In this document: piece by piece, positions 32,869 to 46,300 of the stretch
Layout of the letters: every line of letters begins with the position of its first letter
Numbering within the stretch: position 1 is the first letter of the stretch
NCBI GenBank assembly: GCA_003254905.1
Contig: QANU01033078.1
Location: forward strand, 42,959 to 106,958
From: Nissolia schottii
Lineage: Eukaryota; Streptophyta; Magnoliopsida; Fabales; Fabaceae
Direction: 5' to 3'
Length of the DNA: 64,000 nucleotides
The notes under the pieces: model-generated
Databases searched by the model: none
Seen by the model: the letters and a program-made list of their open reading frames with translations, nothing else
What the model was told of the DNA's origin: nothing
Translations under genes and position numbers: made by a program

Positions 32869-35611
32869 TGTAACAACCCAAGTTTTCCCTTTCCAAAAAT
32901 TTCACTTAATAAATAATTAAGAACATGTTAATAAGGAAAAGATGAGATAAGAATGGAATAAAATTTACAGAATTTACTTAATGTCTATCGTATTAGGTAA
33001 AAATAATAATTTTGCGATCTCGTGACGTTTGGTGACGTTTGGGGTAGTATTAGGCTATTTTTAGAACTTAAGTGGGACTCAAAGGAGTCTGTAAAATACA
33101 CTAATATGAAAATAATGTGAGAATAATTCAAGAAAAATTTAAATAGGAATAAGGAAAATTTATAGGGCACACCGGTATGTCCGAAATAATTTTAGGACGT
33201 CCGGACATAAAGAATTAATGAACCAACATGACATAAAACTCATTAAGGGTAAAATTGAAATGAAATTAGGGCCACAGGACACTAGAAGACCACGGGCAGC
33301 CCCTCTCCCCCACGAAGACACACACTTGCATAAGGGATTCATTTTCCTTCCTTTCCTAAGCTTCAAAAACCTAAATCTCCAAAGCCCCTAAGTTCCATAA
33401 TCATCCTTTGCTTCTCATCATCCTAATTCACTCTCAAATTAATCAAGAAGGTAAGTGAATAGCAAAGCTAGGAGTTTCTCTTCACTTGGTGAGAAGACTC
33501 CATAACCTAGGTTTTCTAATTATTCCATGGTTTTCATGTTAGGTCAAGAAATTCTTAAGCAAGCAAGCAAGGCTTGATTCCACCTTTCTTCAATCATCAA
33601 AGAGCTAGCTAGGAGGTGGGGTAATCTTTAGTTTAACACCTCTTTGGTGATTGTGATGAATTATGTGCTTAATTGTGTGTATGTATGTCTCTATGCATGT
33701 ATGCCTATAATTGTTAGAATTGATGCTAGGCTTAGGAAGACAATTCTGAAGGGTCCTGTGACCTGGATTAGATAGGTTTATTGTATGTTAAAGAGGGGTG
33801 AAAAGTTCAGGCAAGTTTCATGGAAAAAGGGGGGAGAAAAGAGAGAAAACCAATTTCTGCAGGTTACAAGGCGTCAGAGCGCGCTAAGCGCAGCGCTAGG
33901 CGCAGCGCTAAGCGCCGCGCTGAGCGGTCCGCTGAGCGGCGCGCTGGGCGGCGCGCTAGGCGGCGGGCTGAGCGGCGGTTCAGGGAGCTTTTGGGTTAAA
34001 TGCTGAAGGCTCCAGTCGTTGAGCGAAAACGTAGTTACCGTTGTAATGATTTGAGACCAGGAAATTTTATGAAAACCTTTGAAGTGCATATTCTAATATT
34101 TACTTGCTATCTTAGGATTGATAATTGAATTAGGTGAGTATAGGAGGAAAATGTTGTGAATATATCAATTACATGCCGTATGTGACGCATTCCATGCATT
34201 CAGGATAAAGTAAGGTTTAGAGAATTATAAGTAATGATGAGATAAAGAAAGGAAATGAAATGGATTGAAACGTAGAGAAACAAGTATGCCATGCTGCAGG
34301 TACATGAATGTCAGAGATGCTGAAAAAAGGGCTAAAGGCCCAATACTGAGAAAGGGCTAAATGCCATATGATGAAAAAGGCCGTGATCACGTGAGCCACA
34401 CTATGATCCCACTTCAGGAGGTCCGAGGGGCATCCTGAATGTGGAAGCCCGCCACAGGTGGTGTCGATATGACATACCTGGGGGTGTGCGGTTACCACGC
34501 CTTTGCATTGTCGTACGGGGGCAAGCCTAGGTGGGGGTACAATATCCGCCCACTGTCGAGGGGTCCCGAGGGGGCACACGACAGGTGGAAGCCCACCACA
34601 GGGGTCACAGAGGACCACCTGGAGGTGCGAGGTTATTCCGTCATAGTAATGTCAAGAGAGGACAATACTATGGTGGGAATAACATATATTCCAAAAGCTG
34701 ATTATTATGTAATGCATGAGCATTTAGCATGTTTATTATGTTATGCATAAGTATGTGAAAAGGTGCATTCTGGTTATTCTGACTATTCTATTATGCATGA
34801 GAGATTTTAAGCTATTATCCTGTTGTTATGTTGTTACCGTCAAGAGAACGCTCGAGACGGATATGTATGTAAACGCAATGTTAATCAGCACGAGAACGTA
34901 GTAAACAAGAGTAGTTCCCAGATCACATAGTAATGTAGATAAAGCCGTTCAGATAGGCCAGATAATAATCAGTAGGATATGTAGTATACATGTTCACTTA
35001 GAGATCTCTGAGCGGCCTGAAGTCCGACCTAATATGAGACGAGACTTAGGAACTAAAGTTACTTCCACTGAGAACCTACCGTTCTCACTCCCATTACCTT
35101 ATTGACTTCAGGTACTGATGACGATTCATGTTTTGAGGATGCCGATGAGCCGCCAGCAGAGCCATGAGCGGCAGTGACAGGATAGGGACATAGAGAGAGC
35201 TGGATGTCCAGATTTTTGCCAAGGGTCTCTAGCAGCCCTTGTATTTTGATATGTACTTTGAGATGCTGTATTATGACTCATGTAGTGATATTTTGATTTA
35301 TGTACATATGATGTATCTTATGTATTATGTATTATATATACACCTATGTGACTTTGTTATGATGGACCACTGGTTGTATATTGGATGCTCTATTATACTA
35401 CTGCTAGACGCTTTGTTATATTTGTTTTTCAGACGCATGGCTCTAGTTTCACAATTATGTAATGTCAATGAAAAGTTTAAAATTGGTCCTTATTTTCTTA
35501 AACCACTATTTTCGAATGATAACAATGGACTAAGGTATTCCGAGCAGATAGCAAACAACCTAGTGAGCTTTGTTTACTACGTACGGGTAAACAGTTAGCT
35601 AGGGTGTTTCA
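32869..35611 (+). mobile_element. solo LTR, 2.7 kb, same family as 27960-31075
   Basis: Edges are TGTAACAACCC and AGGGTGTTTCA, flanked by the perfect target duplication CGCGG at 32864-32868 and 35612-35616. There is no internal coding region. Parts align by eye with the first solo LTR: CAGATCACATAGTAATGTAG and CTCTGAGCGGCCTGA (near 34920-35020) and CACTGAGAACCTACCGTTCT near 35080. It contains a GC-rich palindrome array at 33874-33990 and a degenerate repeat at about 34410-34640 (GGAAGCCCGCCACAGGTGG and GGAAGCCCACCACAGG). Open frames inside are not coding. Confidence 0.9.
33874..33990. repeat. array of GC-rich palindromic CGCTGAGCGG units
   Basis: About eleven head-to-tail units of 10-12 bases read variants of GCGCTAAGCGC, GCGCTGAGCGG and GCGCTGGGCGG. 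Most are near-perfect palindromes, so the 117-base array could form hairpins in either strand. It sits in an otherwise AT-rich solo LTR. Shared with U3-like regions at 12220-12475 and 63740-63815. Confidence 0.9.
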
Positions 35612-35616
35612 CGCGG

Positions 35617-35837
35617 CGTGATGCCCTCTAGTGAGAGTCCGTCTCGAGGCATGATGATAGCTGGTCAGTTTGGGGTCAGCTCGGGTTGCGCTGGCTTTCT
35701 CAGGCCATTCTGCAGGTATGGGTCATTATCTTCTAATTGGACTATGCTGTGGGTGGGGGCTTGAGAGAGGTGAGAGGAGGAGATGGGTTGGATATGGCAA
35801 CACGGGTAAAAGGGGTTGGGGGTTGTTTGAAATCTTT
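35617..35837 (-). mobile_element. LTR fragment, right part
   Basis: Continuation of the piece at 32640-32868 on the other side of the solo LTR. The text is GC-richer than the surroundings, for example CCGTCTCGAGGCATGATG and GGGTCAGCTCGGGTTGCGC. No coding capacity. Assignment rests on the target duplication of the LTR that split it. Confidence 0.4.
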
Positions 35838-36091
35838 TTAAAAAAAATTAATTAAAAAACGGGTCAGGTCAGGTGGGCCTCCGGGTCATGGGCCATGGGT
35901 TGATTTTGGGGGGGAGGGTTATGCCACGTGGCGCCCGCTCAGTGCCTGAGGCATCCACGTCAGCGTAGTCAACTCTCATCTAGCTCGAGGGACTAAAACC
36001 AAACTTTTAAATTTCACGGGGACTAAAACTTTTATATAGGGACTAAAACCAAACTTTCAAATTTTACAGGGACTAAAAACATAATTAACCC
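35838..36091. mobile_element. half of a Mutator-like element (right inverted repeat)
   Basis: From TTAATTAAAAAACGGGTCAG through GGTTATGCCACGTGGCGCC to GGGACTAAAAACATAATTAACCC this matches the right end of the Mutator-like element at 22658-23684. The matching left inverted repeat is absent from this neighbourhood, so the copy is truncated. Confidence 0.8.
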
Positions 36092-37308
36092 AAAAGGCAA
36101 TGAAAATGCCCAAAAAAAAAAAGCTTCCCCAAACAATCAAGAGACTCAAAAAGCCAATCAAAATACCCAACTCTCAGCATCAATTTAACAAGATCAGATT
36201 CCTAAAAATTCATTTAGGGACAAAGTATCCAAAAGAAGTTCCCACGAATAAAACTTGAGTTACATTTATTGTCCTCCAAGTTTTACTGAAATAGTATACC
36301 GCCCCAAACATTTTGAGAAATAGCATCTCGCCTTATTTTTCTCTTTAACTCAAAGGCTTGTTTGGTTACTCTGCACTAACCTAACCCAAAACAGTGGTTA
36401 CAAAAGCATACACCCTCCACGAGATTCATCAAGTCCAACACGTCGCGAACACTACTGACAAACCAAAAAATTCATCTGACACGTGTCCCACATGTCCAAA
36501 ATCCAAATAAAACTTTTTTTGTTAAGACAACCCTCAGACATATCTCAAGAACTTTTGAACAAGCCCAAACTTCTAATCATACCCCCGGAAACTTCTGATC
36601 ACGGCCAGACATTAATTTTCATTTAAAGAAAAAAACAAGTTTTTAATTGAAGATCATGAACCCTTGAAAAATTAAAAGACCCGGTTTCATACCCAAACTT
36701 GACTAATAAACTAATCCACACATAAACTAATCCAAACAGGCATTTTCTTCCAAACAGGCATTGTCTTCCTTGTTTGCTACTGTAATGTTATTCATTAACA
36801 CGTAGCATTTACTCAATACAATTTGAATAGGTTAATTAACATTTCTCAAAATATAACTCAACTTAAAGCAGTAAAACTTCTATTAAAAAAAATTAAAATA
36901 TATGTATATATAAAAAAGCAAGAGAAATGAAAACCATCTCTCATACCATGAAGTGGTAACTGGAAATGGTGGTATCCACATAACATGTCAGTTAACTCTA
37001 GCAGCAGGACAAATGTGTAATACATTATCAATTATCAAAGAAAACAGAAAATGTAGAAACAGAAGAAAAAGAAGGCCCATCAATCATTATTAAAATTGAA
37101 AATTTTATGATGAGTCATTTAAGATAAAAAGGCATATGCCATCTCAACTTCCAAAAGCGCAATTCCAGAAATGTCTGACCAGAAATCCCACAATGGGCTT
37201 CACATTGTTACAATTATTGGGAGAAAAAAAAAATTTGTCCCACCAGCAATTCTAAAAGCAGCACCTTAAATGTCATTGTTGAATATACTACAAATTGCTC
37301 TCCTGCAA
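36092..37308. other. spacer and ATP synthase gamma 3' region
   Basis: AT-rich DNA without a supportable gene. The part just below 37308 contains the 3' untranslated region of the minus-strand ATP synthase gamma gene; CAATTATTGGGAG and TTTGTCCC stretches lie there. No repeat edges seen. Confidence 0.45.
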
Positions 37309-40300
37309 TTAACCTTCCAGTGCTGAAGCTCCAGAGATAATCTCAATCAATTCAGTGGTGATTGATGCTTGACGAGTTCTGCCCGAAAATGAACGAAGTC
37401 AGTATTCAAATCAAATGGCCATAACTTCAAATACAAAAAGTAAACCGAAACAAGATAATGATCCAATCATATAGGATAGCCCAATGAAACGATCACTGAA
37501 TGCATGACACGAGCAAAATACGAGAGATTAAGAGACCTATTATAGGTGAGAGTGAGACGATCAAGCATCTCCCCTGCATTCCTGCTAGAGCTGTCCATAG
37601 CAGACATCCTTGCTCCTTGTTCACTGCAAGCATTCTCCAATACCGCATTGAACATGACCTACACCAAAGTAGGGTATAAAAACACAATTATAATAACACT
37701 ATAACAGTAAGTACAGTCAGACAGAAAGACATCACATTCACACCTAAAGGTTCCACTTCTGAAAAGTTCTGTTTCCTAAAAGTATCAACATGAATTAACT
37801 GTTTAAAAAAGAAACCACACATTAACATTAGTGGTTCCAACAAGAATAAAATCTTGTTCCACTATGCAGAGGCACCATAATGTCCAATAGTAAACTACAT
37901 CTGCCTTCAAACCACTAAGATCTTAAACTATTTTTATAGTTCATCTAATAGTTTTACTTGGCTTCCCTCTAATTCTAAATATAAGGATACCCCCTCGTCT
38001 GATCTAATCGGTTAATAAGGCTTCTACAAACCTTTTCCATACATGACCAAACCACCATAGGCAAGACTCTACCATTTTTTCCACAATACATGTTACACCA
38101 ACTTACTCTGAAATGCATCCTATCATAATCCTTTCTTCTTATCTTACTTGTCCACTTAATCATCCAACATTTAATCCCAATGCATTATTGTCAATCTTAG
38201 TACTTTTTACCACAAATAACACCCAAAGCACACATCTACTTCACACCTAACTTGAATCTTATGGTTTATCCCTCTGTTTCACTATTATTCTGGATGATGG
38301 ACCCAAGAAATATAGACCGTGTCACTTGTGGTATGCTATCATCATGACATCTTTAATTTTTCACCTCTAAGCTAGAAATTGTGCTGTGCCTCCAACAAAA
38401 CTAATATTTCATATACCCTCTTAATTATACCAAGGAATTTGCTTCAGGAGTTTGTCTTCACAACTTTAACTTCGCTTTTATTTCCTATCTAATCTCCAAT
38501 ACTAGAACTACATACGTTGGAAAACAGGCATGGTGGCACTGGCTCTTGGATATGTTTAACAAGCACATCAACCAGGGTGAAAAAAACATAGGGATTCAAA
38601 GTTGACCCTTGGTGCACTCCCATAATTATAGGAAATTCTTTTGATCCCACTTATGTTCTCACACTAGTTGTGACCTCGTCATAGATATCTTTAATTGCAT
38701 GAATATAGACAATAAGAATTCATTTCTTCTCCAAGGCTTTTTTCAAAACTTCCATTGACACCCTATTGTACGTCTTTCTCCAAATCAATACAAAAAAACC
38801 ATGTGTATATCTCTTTGATTTCTCATATGTCCCTTCATCAATCTTCATAGCAAGCACATCGTTTCCATGGTATACTTCCTAAGTATAAAATCAAGTTGAT
38901 TCTCTTTAATGTGAGAATATAGTGTATGGAATGCGGGCAATTCAGAAATATCATTCTATTTTCCCTCCTATTCTTTCTCCTCTCCCCCTTTCCTCCATCT
39001 CTTGATGCTCTCTAGCAATAAAAGTAAACGAAAGCAGAAGCCAAGTTTGTATATGAAGTTTAAAAATTTGTACTCACACAAGAAAACTGGAACTCGGCCA
39101 GATTCTGAAGTACTTCTGCTTTTGTCTCACCACCTTCGACTTCATAGGAATCCAGCTCCCCAAGCTTTCCCCCAGATTCAGCCTCTCTCTCCACAATCTA
39201 CATAAAAATTAAGTCACTTCACAACAAATTGGCAGAATACAATAGACAATTCGGAACCCCAACAATATAATGCTGTTTAATAGATACAAGTACCTCAGGA
39301 GATAGTACTGTTGACACAGTTGGCAGAAATTGGACAACTGATTGAAATTTGTTGAAAACAATCCTCAAGGCATCAAACTCCACATTCTTTAGAATGTCAT
39401 CAGCCAAAACAGAGACCTGAAAATACAACAATAAGAATGAAATAAAACAGCGGCCACAGAACTGGTTTGAGTAAATCAAACATATTTAAAATGCATCTAT
39501 TCAAGACAATGTTGATTCATTGCAATCAAAATCACCATGAAGTATTAATCTCCAACAACAATCAAACTTTATCGCATTTATATTTCCTTACAAATATCAA
39601 ACTACTGATTCCTATCACTGTGTAATGGCACCAAATAGTAATCTAAGAAATAATACCTAAGAGAATTATTATTGATGTAGAAAGAAAATAAGGATTAGTG
39701 ATAATGTTGGTAGCTCTTCGAGAGGCTGCCTTCTCTCTTAATTGAGATTCAGTCTAATCTTCCAGATGACCCCCCTTGGTGCATCCTGCCCAACCCTAAA
39801 TCCACCAGTCTTGCCTCATTAATTATGTGGAATTACTAATCTGTCCTCCTCTTAGTGTACACCTAATCATAAGAGGATTTCTTCTTAATCTTAGGTGCAC
39901 TACTATGGACCTCTTCACTTATCCCTACCAGTGGGCTATTCTCATCATGGTTGATAAACTCTCGAGTTAAGAGTTTACGATTTTACTACACAAAACGAGT
40001 TAACACTTATGTAAATTCTTTTTTTGTAAACTCGTACGAGTTTAAGTAAACTCTCGATTCTACTAGCGAGTTTACGAATTTACCTCAAAATGTACAAATT
40101 TTGTAACTTGGTTAGATACTTAGCTAACTTTCTTTATATTAGATAATATATATTGAGTTTATTTAGCTAATTTCATATATTTATCATAATTGAGCTGTGT
40201 TTTATTGAACTATAAAATAATACAGATATTGAATAAAGTATGACATAACCACTAAGTGTCATGCATAAGGTGTATTTTATTATATTTCTTTCATTAATTT

Positions 40301-43300
40301 AATTTAAAGTTAACATTATTCAATTTCAATTATAAATACAATATTTAATCAAGTTTAGTTACTAATTATATTGCTTATAACATTTTTTTTATGTATATAA
40401 ATTCATACGAGTTTACAAGTCAAGTTTACAATTCGAGTTTGCTGAGACTCCACGAGTTTACTTAAACTCTCGAGTTTGACAACCTTGATTCTCATTAATA
40501 ATAACATTGGGCTCAGGCCTTGTAATCGTGACAATACCTCCCCCATTTCAAAATCTACCTTGTCCTCAAGGTGGAGCTCAGGAAACAACCGGATGATCTC
40601 AGTTGTTTTCTCCCACAAGTTCTCAAATGCAGGCAAGCCTTTCCACTTGATCAAAACTTCCTTCTCATTAATAATAACATTGGGCTCAAGCCTTGTAACC
40701 ATGACAATACCCCCTACAAAATCTACCTTGTCCACATTGTGGAGCTCAGGAAACAACCGAGTGATCTCAGTTGTTTTCTCCCACAAGTTCTCGAATGCAG
40801 GCAGGTCTTTCCACTTGATCAAAACTTCCTTCTCGCCCAATGTGTTGGATCTGACGGCCAAAACATCCTCAGGAAGCTCCTTCAACTCCCAATCAGAAGC
40901 CAACTTAGCTGGAAACGGTTGAAGAATCACTCCTTGAGCTACACACTTCTTCAAGAGCAATACATGAAAAACGGGAAGCACTAGTGATTCTGATGGCAGC
41001 AACAAACGATAAGCCATAGAACCGATCTTCTCAGTGATCTCGAAGGGCCATAAAATTGAGGACTCAGTTTTTGATTGATCCTCTTGGCTAATGAGCAAAG
41101 TCGATACAATTGAATCTTAAGATAGACTTCCTCTCCCACATCAAAAGAGAGATCCCTGTGCTTCATATCTGCAAACTTCTTCTGTCGTTGTTGTGCACTT
41201 GTGCTTTTTCTAACTGATTCTTCAACTCAACCAACATCTAATCCCACGCTTCCATCAACTCCTGAATCTCAGCCATGGTCGATTTCTTTTCTCCTCTAAA
41301 CAAAGTGGGAAGGTCTTGACCATATAGAGCTTTGAATGGGGTAGTCTTAGCAGACTCATGATAGTTGGTATTGTACCAATGCTCGGCCCAAGGGAGCCAA
41401 GAATGCCATTGTTTGGTCTTGTTACTCGTAAAACAACGAAGATAAGTCTCCACGCACTTATTAATAGCTTCACTTTGTCCATCTATCTGGGGTGGTACGT
41501 GGAACTATGCTTCAACTTGGTGCCTGCCGTGCAAAACAATCCAGACCAAAAGGTACTCAAGAATACATTGTCCCTGACAATGGAGTTTGGTAAACGCATT
41601 ACCTCCCTTGTGAAAGCAATGGCCACTTCTTTAGAGGTATATGGGCAGGTCAAGGGAATAAAATCAGCATACTTGGTCAAGCGATCCACCACCACAAGAA
41701 TGGAATCAAATCCCTTGGCCTTAGGTAGACCCTCTATTAAGTCCATCATCACATCAGTCCATATTCCTTCCGGAAGGGGAAGCAGTTGTAATAACCCAGT
41801 AGGAGATAACGCTTGTGATTTATTCTTTTGACACACATCACAACTCCAAATGAAACCTTGAATGCTCTTCCTCATTCCTTCCCAATAAAATAGCCCCAAT
41901 ATTCTCTTGAAAGTTTTGAGGAACCACGCATGTCCTCCCATGGATGAAGGTGAAACTCTTGTAAAAAATCAAGAATTTTAGTGGCTTGTTTGGAAACCAT
42001 TAATTGTCCCTTGTAGAAGAGCCTACCTTGTTTCAGTTCAAACCCAGGATACCTGTGATCCCATGCACGAGGTCCAACATAACGCCCTCAATCGTTTATC
42101 AGCATGTACCTCGACTTCTAAATCAGCCCAATCACAAAAAACCATTGTAGAAAGAGCTGAGTACTATAACTTCCTGGACAAAGCATTAGCCACGCTGCTC
42201 TCAGCCCCTACCTTGTACCTGATCTCAAAATCGAAGCCTAACAACTTCGTCATCCACTTCCGTACCTCACAATTCTCTGGTCCAAAAGGAATTTCAAACT
42301 CTTCTGGCCAGCGTTGACGATGAAATGATGTCCCAAAAGATAGTGTCCCCACTTTTGAATAGCTAGCACAATGGCCATAAGCTCCCTCTCATAAACAGAC
42401 TTCGTCTGAGCCTTGTCAGGTAATACCTGACTCGTGTAGGCAATGAGACTGCCTTATTGCATTAGGATTGCTCCCAGTCCTTTCACTAATGCATTCGTCT
42501 CTACCACAAACGTCTTCTCAAATGAAGGAACTACCAACACGGGAAGTATAGCCATAACTGTCTTCAACTATTCAAAAGCCAATTGTGCGGCTTCCCCCCC
42601 ACACAAAATTATCCTTCTTGAGCAATTGAGTCAAGGGCCAAGCGATTTTCCCATAGTTTTCAACGAATCACCAGTAGTACCCTATCAGTCCTAGGAACCC
42701 TCTCAGTCCCAAATCAGTCGAGATTGGCCAATCTACCATATCTTTGAGTTTGGTAGGATCGGCTGCAACGCCATCCCCTAAGACAATATGCCCCAAGTAC
42801 TCCAGTTGGGATTGCGCAAAACATCATTTCTTCTTATTCACATAGAGCTCATGTTGTTTTAACAGTTCAAATACCTTCCTCGTGTCCCCAATGTGACTCC
42901 AACGTGGGACTACAAATCAGTATATCATCAAAAAAATACAAGCACGAATCGACGCAAATGCACCCGTAATACCTTGTTCATAAGGGCTTATGAGGTAGAT
43001 GGAGCATGGGTTAAACCAAACTGCATTACCAAAAATTCATAATGACCGTCATGCGTTCTGAAAACAATTTTCAAAACATCCCCCTCCTTCATGCGAATTT
43101 GGTGGTATCCCGATTTCAAGTCTAACTTGGTGAACACCTAAGCGTCCCCTAGCTCATCCAACAACACATCAATGGCAGGTATAGGGAACTTGTCAGGCAC
43201 GGTAATTTTATTCAAGGCTCTATACTCGACACAGAACCTCCAACCTCCATCTTTCTTCTTCACCAAAATCACCGGGCTAGAAAAAGGGCTCATGCTAGGT

Positions 43301-46300
43301 TTGATGATCCCTGGTTGTAGCATCTCGTCGATAATTCTTTCCATCGCATTCTTCTCATTCGTTTGATAATCTTTCCCCTTGGATAATAGCATGATCCTAC
43401 TCTTCAATAGGGAGTAGGCTATTCAATGTCAGGAACAACTCATTAAACTCTTCCAGCAACCCCTCCACCTCTTTATTTTGTGCCGATGCATTCAGATTCC
43501 TGTTTCAAGTGTCATAGGGACCACCAAGAAACCCTCACCATCATCTCGGAGTCTTCAAAGCCGACTTCAATGAAGTCACTAATCGATAGAGTGTCAGATC
43601 TCCCAAAAGTTGTCGACGGACTTCCTGTTCTTCCCAACTCATTGTCATGTCTCGGATGTTTGTCGCAAATGTTCCTAGAGTCCCCAACTAATCCACCCCT
43701 AACACCACCTCCAATCGGCCCAATGCCATCACAAAGTGTTGCACAATAGTTAGGCCTTGTATTTCCAGCTTCACATCCTTACATACTTCTACTCCTTGCT
43801 CGACTCTTCCATTCCACACTTCAACTTGGATTCCAGCAACCCTTTCAATGGGTAAACCCAACTTCTCAACCAACTGTTCTGAGATGAAATTCACAGTTGC
43901 TCCTGAATCAATTAATACCTCAACCTTTTCATCGGAAATGCACCCCCCCACACATCTTCAAGGATTTGTTGGAAGTGAGTCCCCACAAGGCAGTGTGTGT
44001 TAGTCGTTGAACTCGCATCTGTATTTGAACTTGCTCTTCAATCTTATCCTGTGATGTATCTTCCTCACTCTAATCCTCAACCTGCAGCTATTTTTCTTTC
44101 AATTTGTCATCCTCCGAATCTTCTATTAACATTACTTGAGGTGTCAGAATTTACAAATGTGATCTCGTCCCCCCTTCTCGCCACACTTGAAGCAAAGACC
44201 TTTCCTCTGTTGCTCATCCCATTCTTCATTAGTTAGCCTGCCTGTGCCATTCTTTCTCCCGCCTTGTCCCCCTGATTCCTTGTGGTGTGTTGGTTACTTC
44301 CCTCCTCTACAGTTGGTGGGTTTGGTTGGTTACCCCCACAAATAGGCCCAGTAGTCTTGGGCTGCTGTGAATACCGAGAGAATCTTGTACCTATACATGT
44401 TCTGCCTGTGGCACGCCCTCTTCTCGCCAAGCTTTATTCCTTCATTCTAATTCCCTAGCCCTCTCCATATGTCGTTCAAACAACGGAACGAACTCAGCTT
44501 CATCTCTACCTTGATCTCCTTCCTCAATCCACTCAAAAAAAATGCTCATCACTAGACTTGGGTCAACATCCTGCCCCAAGCCCATTATCAATTCAAATTG
44601 TTTCCTGTATTTAGCCACACTTCCAGTTTACCTCAGTTGTAGCAGAGGTTCTAAGGGATTAAAAGCCACCTCATGTTGGAATCTTTTGACTAGCACTTCC
44701 TGAAACTCTACCCATGAAGGAAAATAGTTCTAATCCTCGCACCATCAGTACCACATTAAAGCTTCACCTTCCATAGCCACTAGCGCCATCTCAATCTTGT
44801 CCATTCTCGCCTCAACACCTCTAATCTAAAGGTACCTGTCAAATTGAGCGAGTCACACATACACATCCTCACCGAAAAACAAGGGGAGTTTGAGTTTCCG
44901 ACCACTTTCAGCCCTCTTATGTCTCAATTCACCATCTGTGTTCTTCCCCACGATGAGACCTGGATCAGGAGTAACCAGATCTATAATGGTAGTTTCCCCG
45001 GTCTTCTTCCTCATTCTCAGAAGAACACCCTTGTTTGGACCCGTCGTCATCCCTGTTACACGCATGAGAGCTCTCTCGTGAACGCATCGCTGTCCACGAC
45101 CGTCCTCGGGTTTTCTTCCATCAGAGTACCTCCGACATCGTTTGTCTCCTCGCAACGGCGCCTCCTGCACGCATCGTGATCAAGTCGCCGACAGTCGTCG
45201 TCGGCCCGACAATGGCAGATTCTCTCTGTTCTGTGATCACGAACAGAACTTGACTCATTCACGGGTGAATGGCTCCAACTGGTGTGTCTGAATCTCTAGG
45301 GATTTGCCTTGCTCATCTTGCTTTTGTTTCACGTTGGAGATGGACTCCAATTTCTGCCCCAAAGCCACAATTGCTGCAAGCTGCTGCCCTAATTCCCCAA
45401 TTTGTTCCATTTTCTACGCCAATCCTCCCAACGACTCCAATTTCTATTCCAAGCCCTCAAGACACATTTCCATCGCAGTGCGTGTATGTACCATTCACAA
45501 GTTTCCAAGATTAGTGCTCTCATGCCAATTGTAATGGCACCAAATAGTACTCTAAGAAATAATACCGAATTAAGAGAACTGTTATTGAATAAGAGATTTC
45601 TTATTGATGTAGAAAGAAAATAAGGATTAGTGATAATGGTGGTAGCTCTTTGAGAGGTTGCCCTTTCTCCTAATTAAGATTCAATCTAATCTTCCGGATG
45701 ACCCCCCTTGGTGCATCCTGCCTAACCCAAAATGCACCATTCTTGCCTCATTAATTATGTGGAATTACTAATCTATCCTCCTAGTGTACACCTTATCATA
45801 AGACGATTTCTTCTTAATCTTAGGTGTATTACTATGGACCTCTTCGCTTATCCCTACCAATGGACTATTCTCATTAATAATAACATTGGGCTCAGGCACT
45901 GTAACCGTGACACGCTGTAATTATGCATTACTTAAGTCCAAGGGAAAAAAATATCAAAATTTAAACAAAAGCAAAAGCTTGGAAAATAGAAATCAACCAT
46001 TGGGCAGTAAAGAGACAGACACAATAAACAAACCTGAGTATAATTCAAGGGATTTTTCTGCAGCTCAGTTACGATAATGTCAATGTCTTTCTTTGAGTCA
46101 CGTATCAATTGAGCCTTAGCCTTCTCTCCCAATATGACATACTTTGCCTCTTTATCAGGCCCTATAACAGTAAATATGTATACTTAGAACCAAGGAAAAT
46201 CACTATAGACCAAGAATCAGCAGAAATTCTTAAAACACTGGTTGTAACTAAAGACTGAACAATTTTTCAAAAAGGAGTACAAAGGAGAAAACTTAAAAGG

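Larger units (their letters stand above)
39621..45912 (-). mobile_element. chromovirus (Ty3/gypsy, Reina-like) in ATP synthase intron 5
   Basis: A nearly complete but inactivated retrotransposon, 6.3 kb, in sense with the host gene. LTR edges on the plus strand are TGTAATGGCACC and CGTGACA; flanks CACTG (39616-39620) and CGCTG (45913-45917) agree at four of five bases, a decayed target duplication. On the element strand the 5' LTR is followed by TTGGCATGAGAGCAC, a primer-binding site resembling initiator tRNA-Met types, and the 3' LTR is preceded by a GGGGGAGG polypurine tract. Between them are gag, protease, RT, RNase H, integrase and chromodomain. A hAT-type MITE sits in the 3' LTR. Confidence 0.93.

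Noticed and set aside
34217..34750. Overlapping open frames of 133 and 103 codons on opposite strands
   Set aside because: They lie inside a solo LTR with defined edges and duplicate repeat text; no domain likeness.
40476..40984. Plus-strand frames of 148 and 137 codons
   Set aside because: Antisense shadows of the duplicated chromodomain reading frame.
44853..45262. Several overlapping frames on both strands
   Set aside because: They belong to, or are shadows of, the degenerate gag region of the chromovirus.
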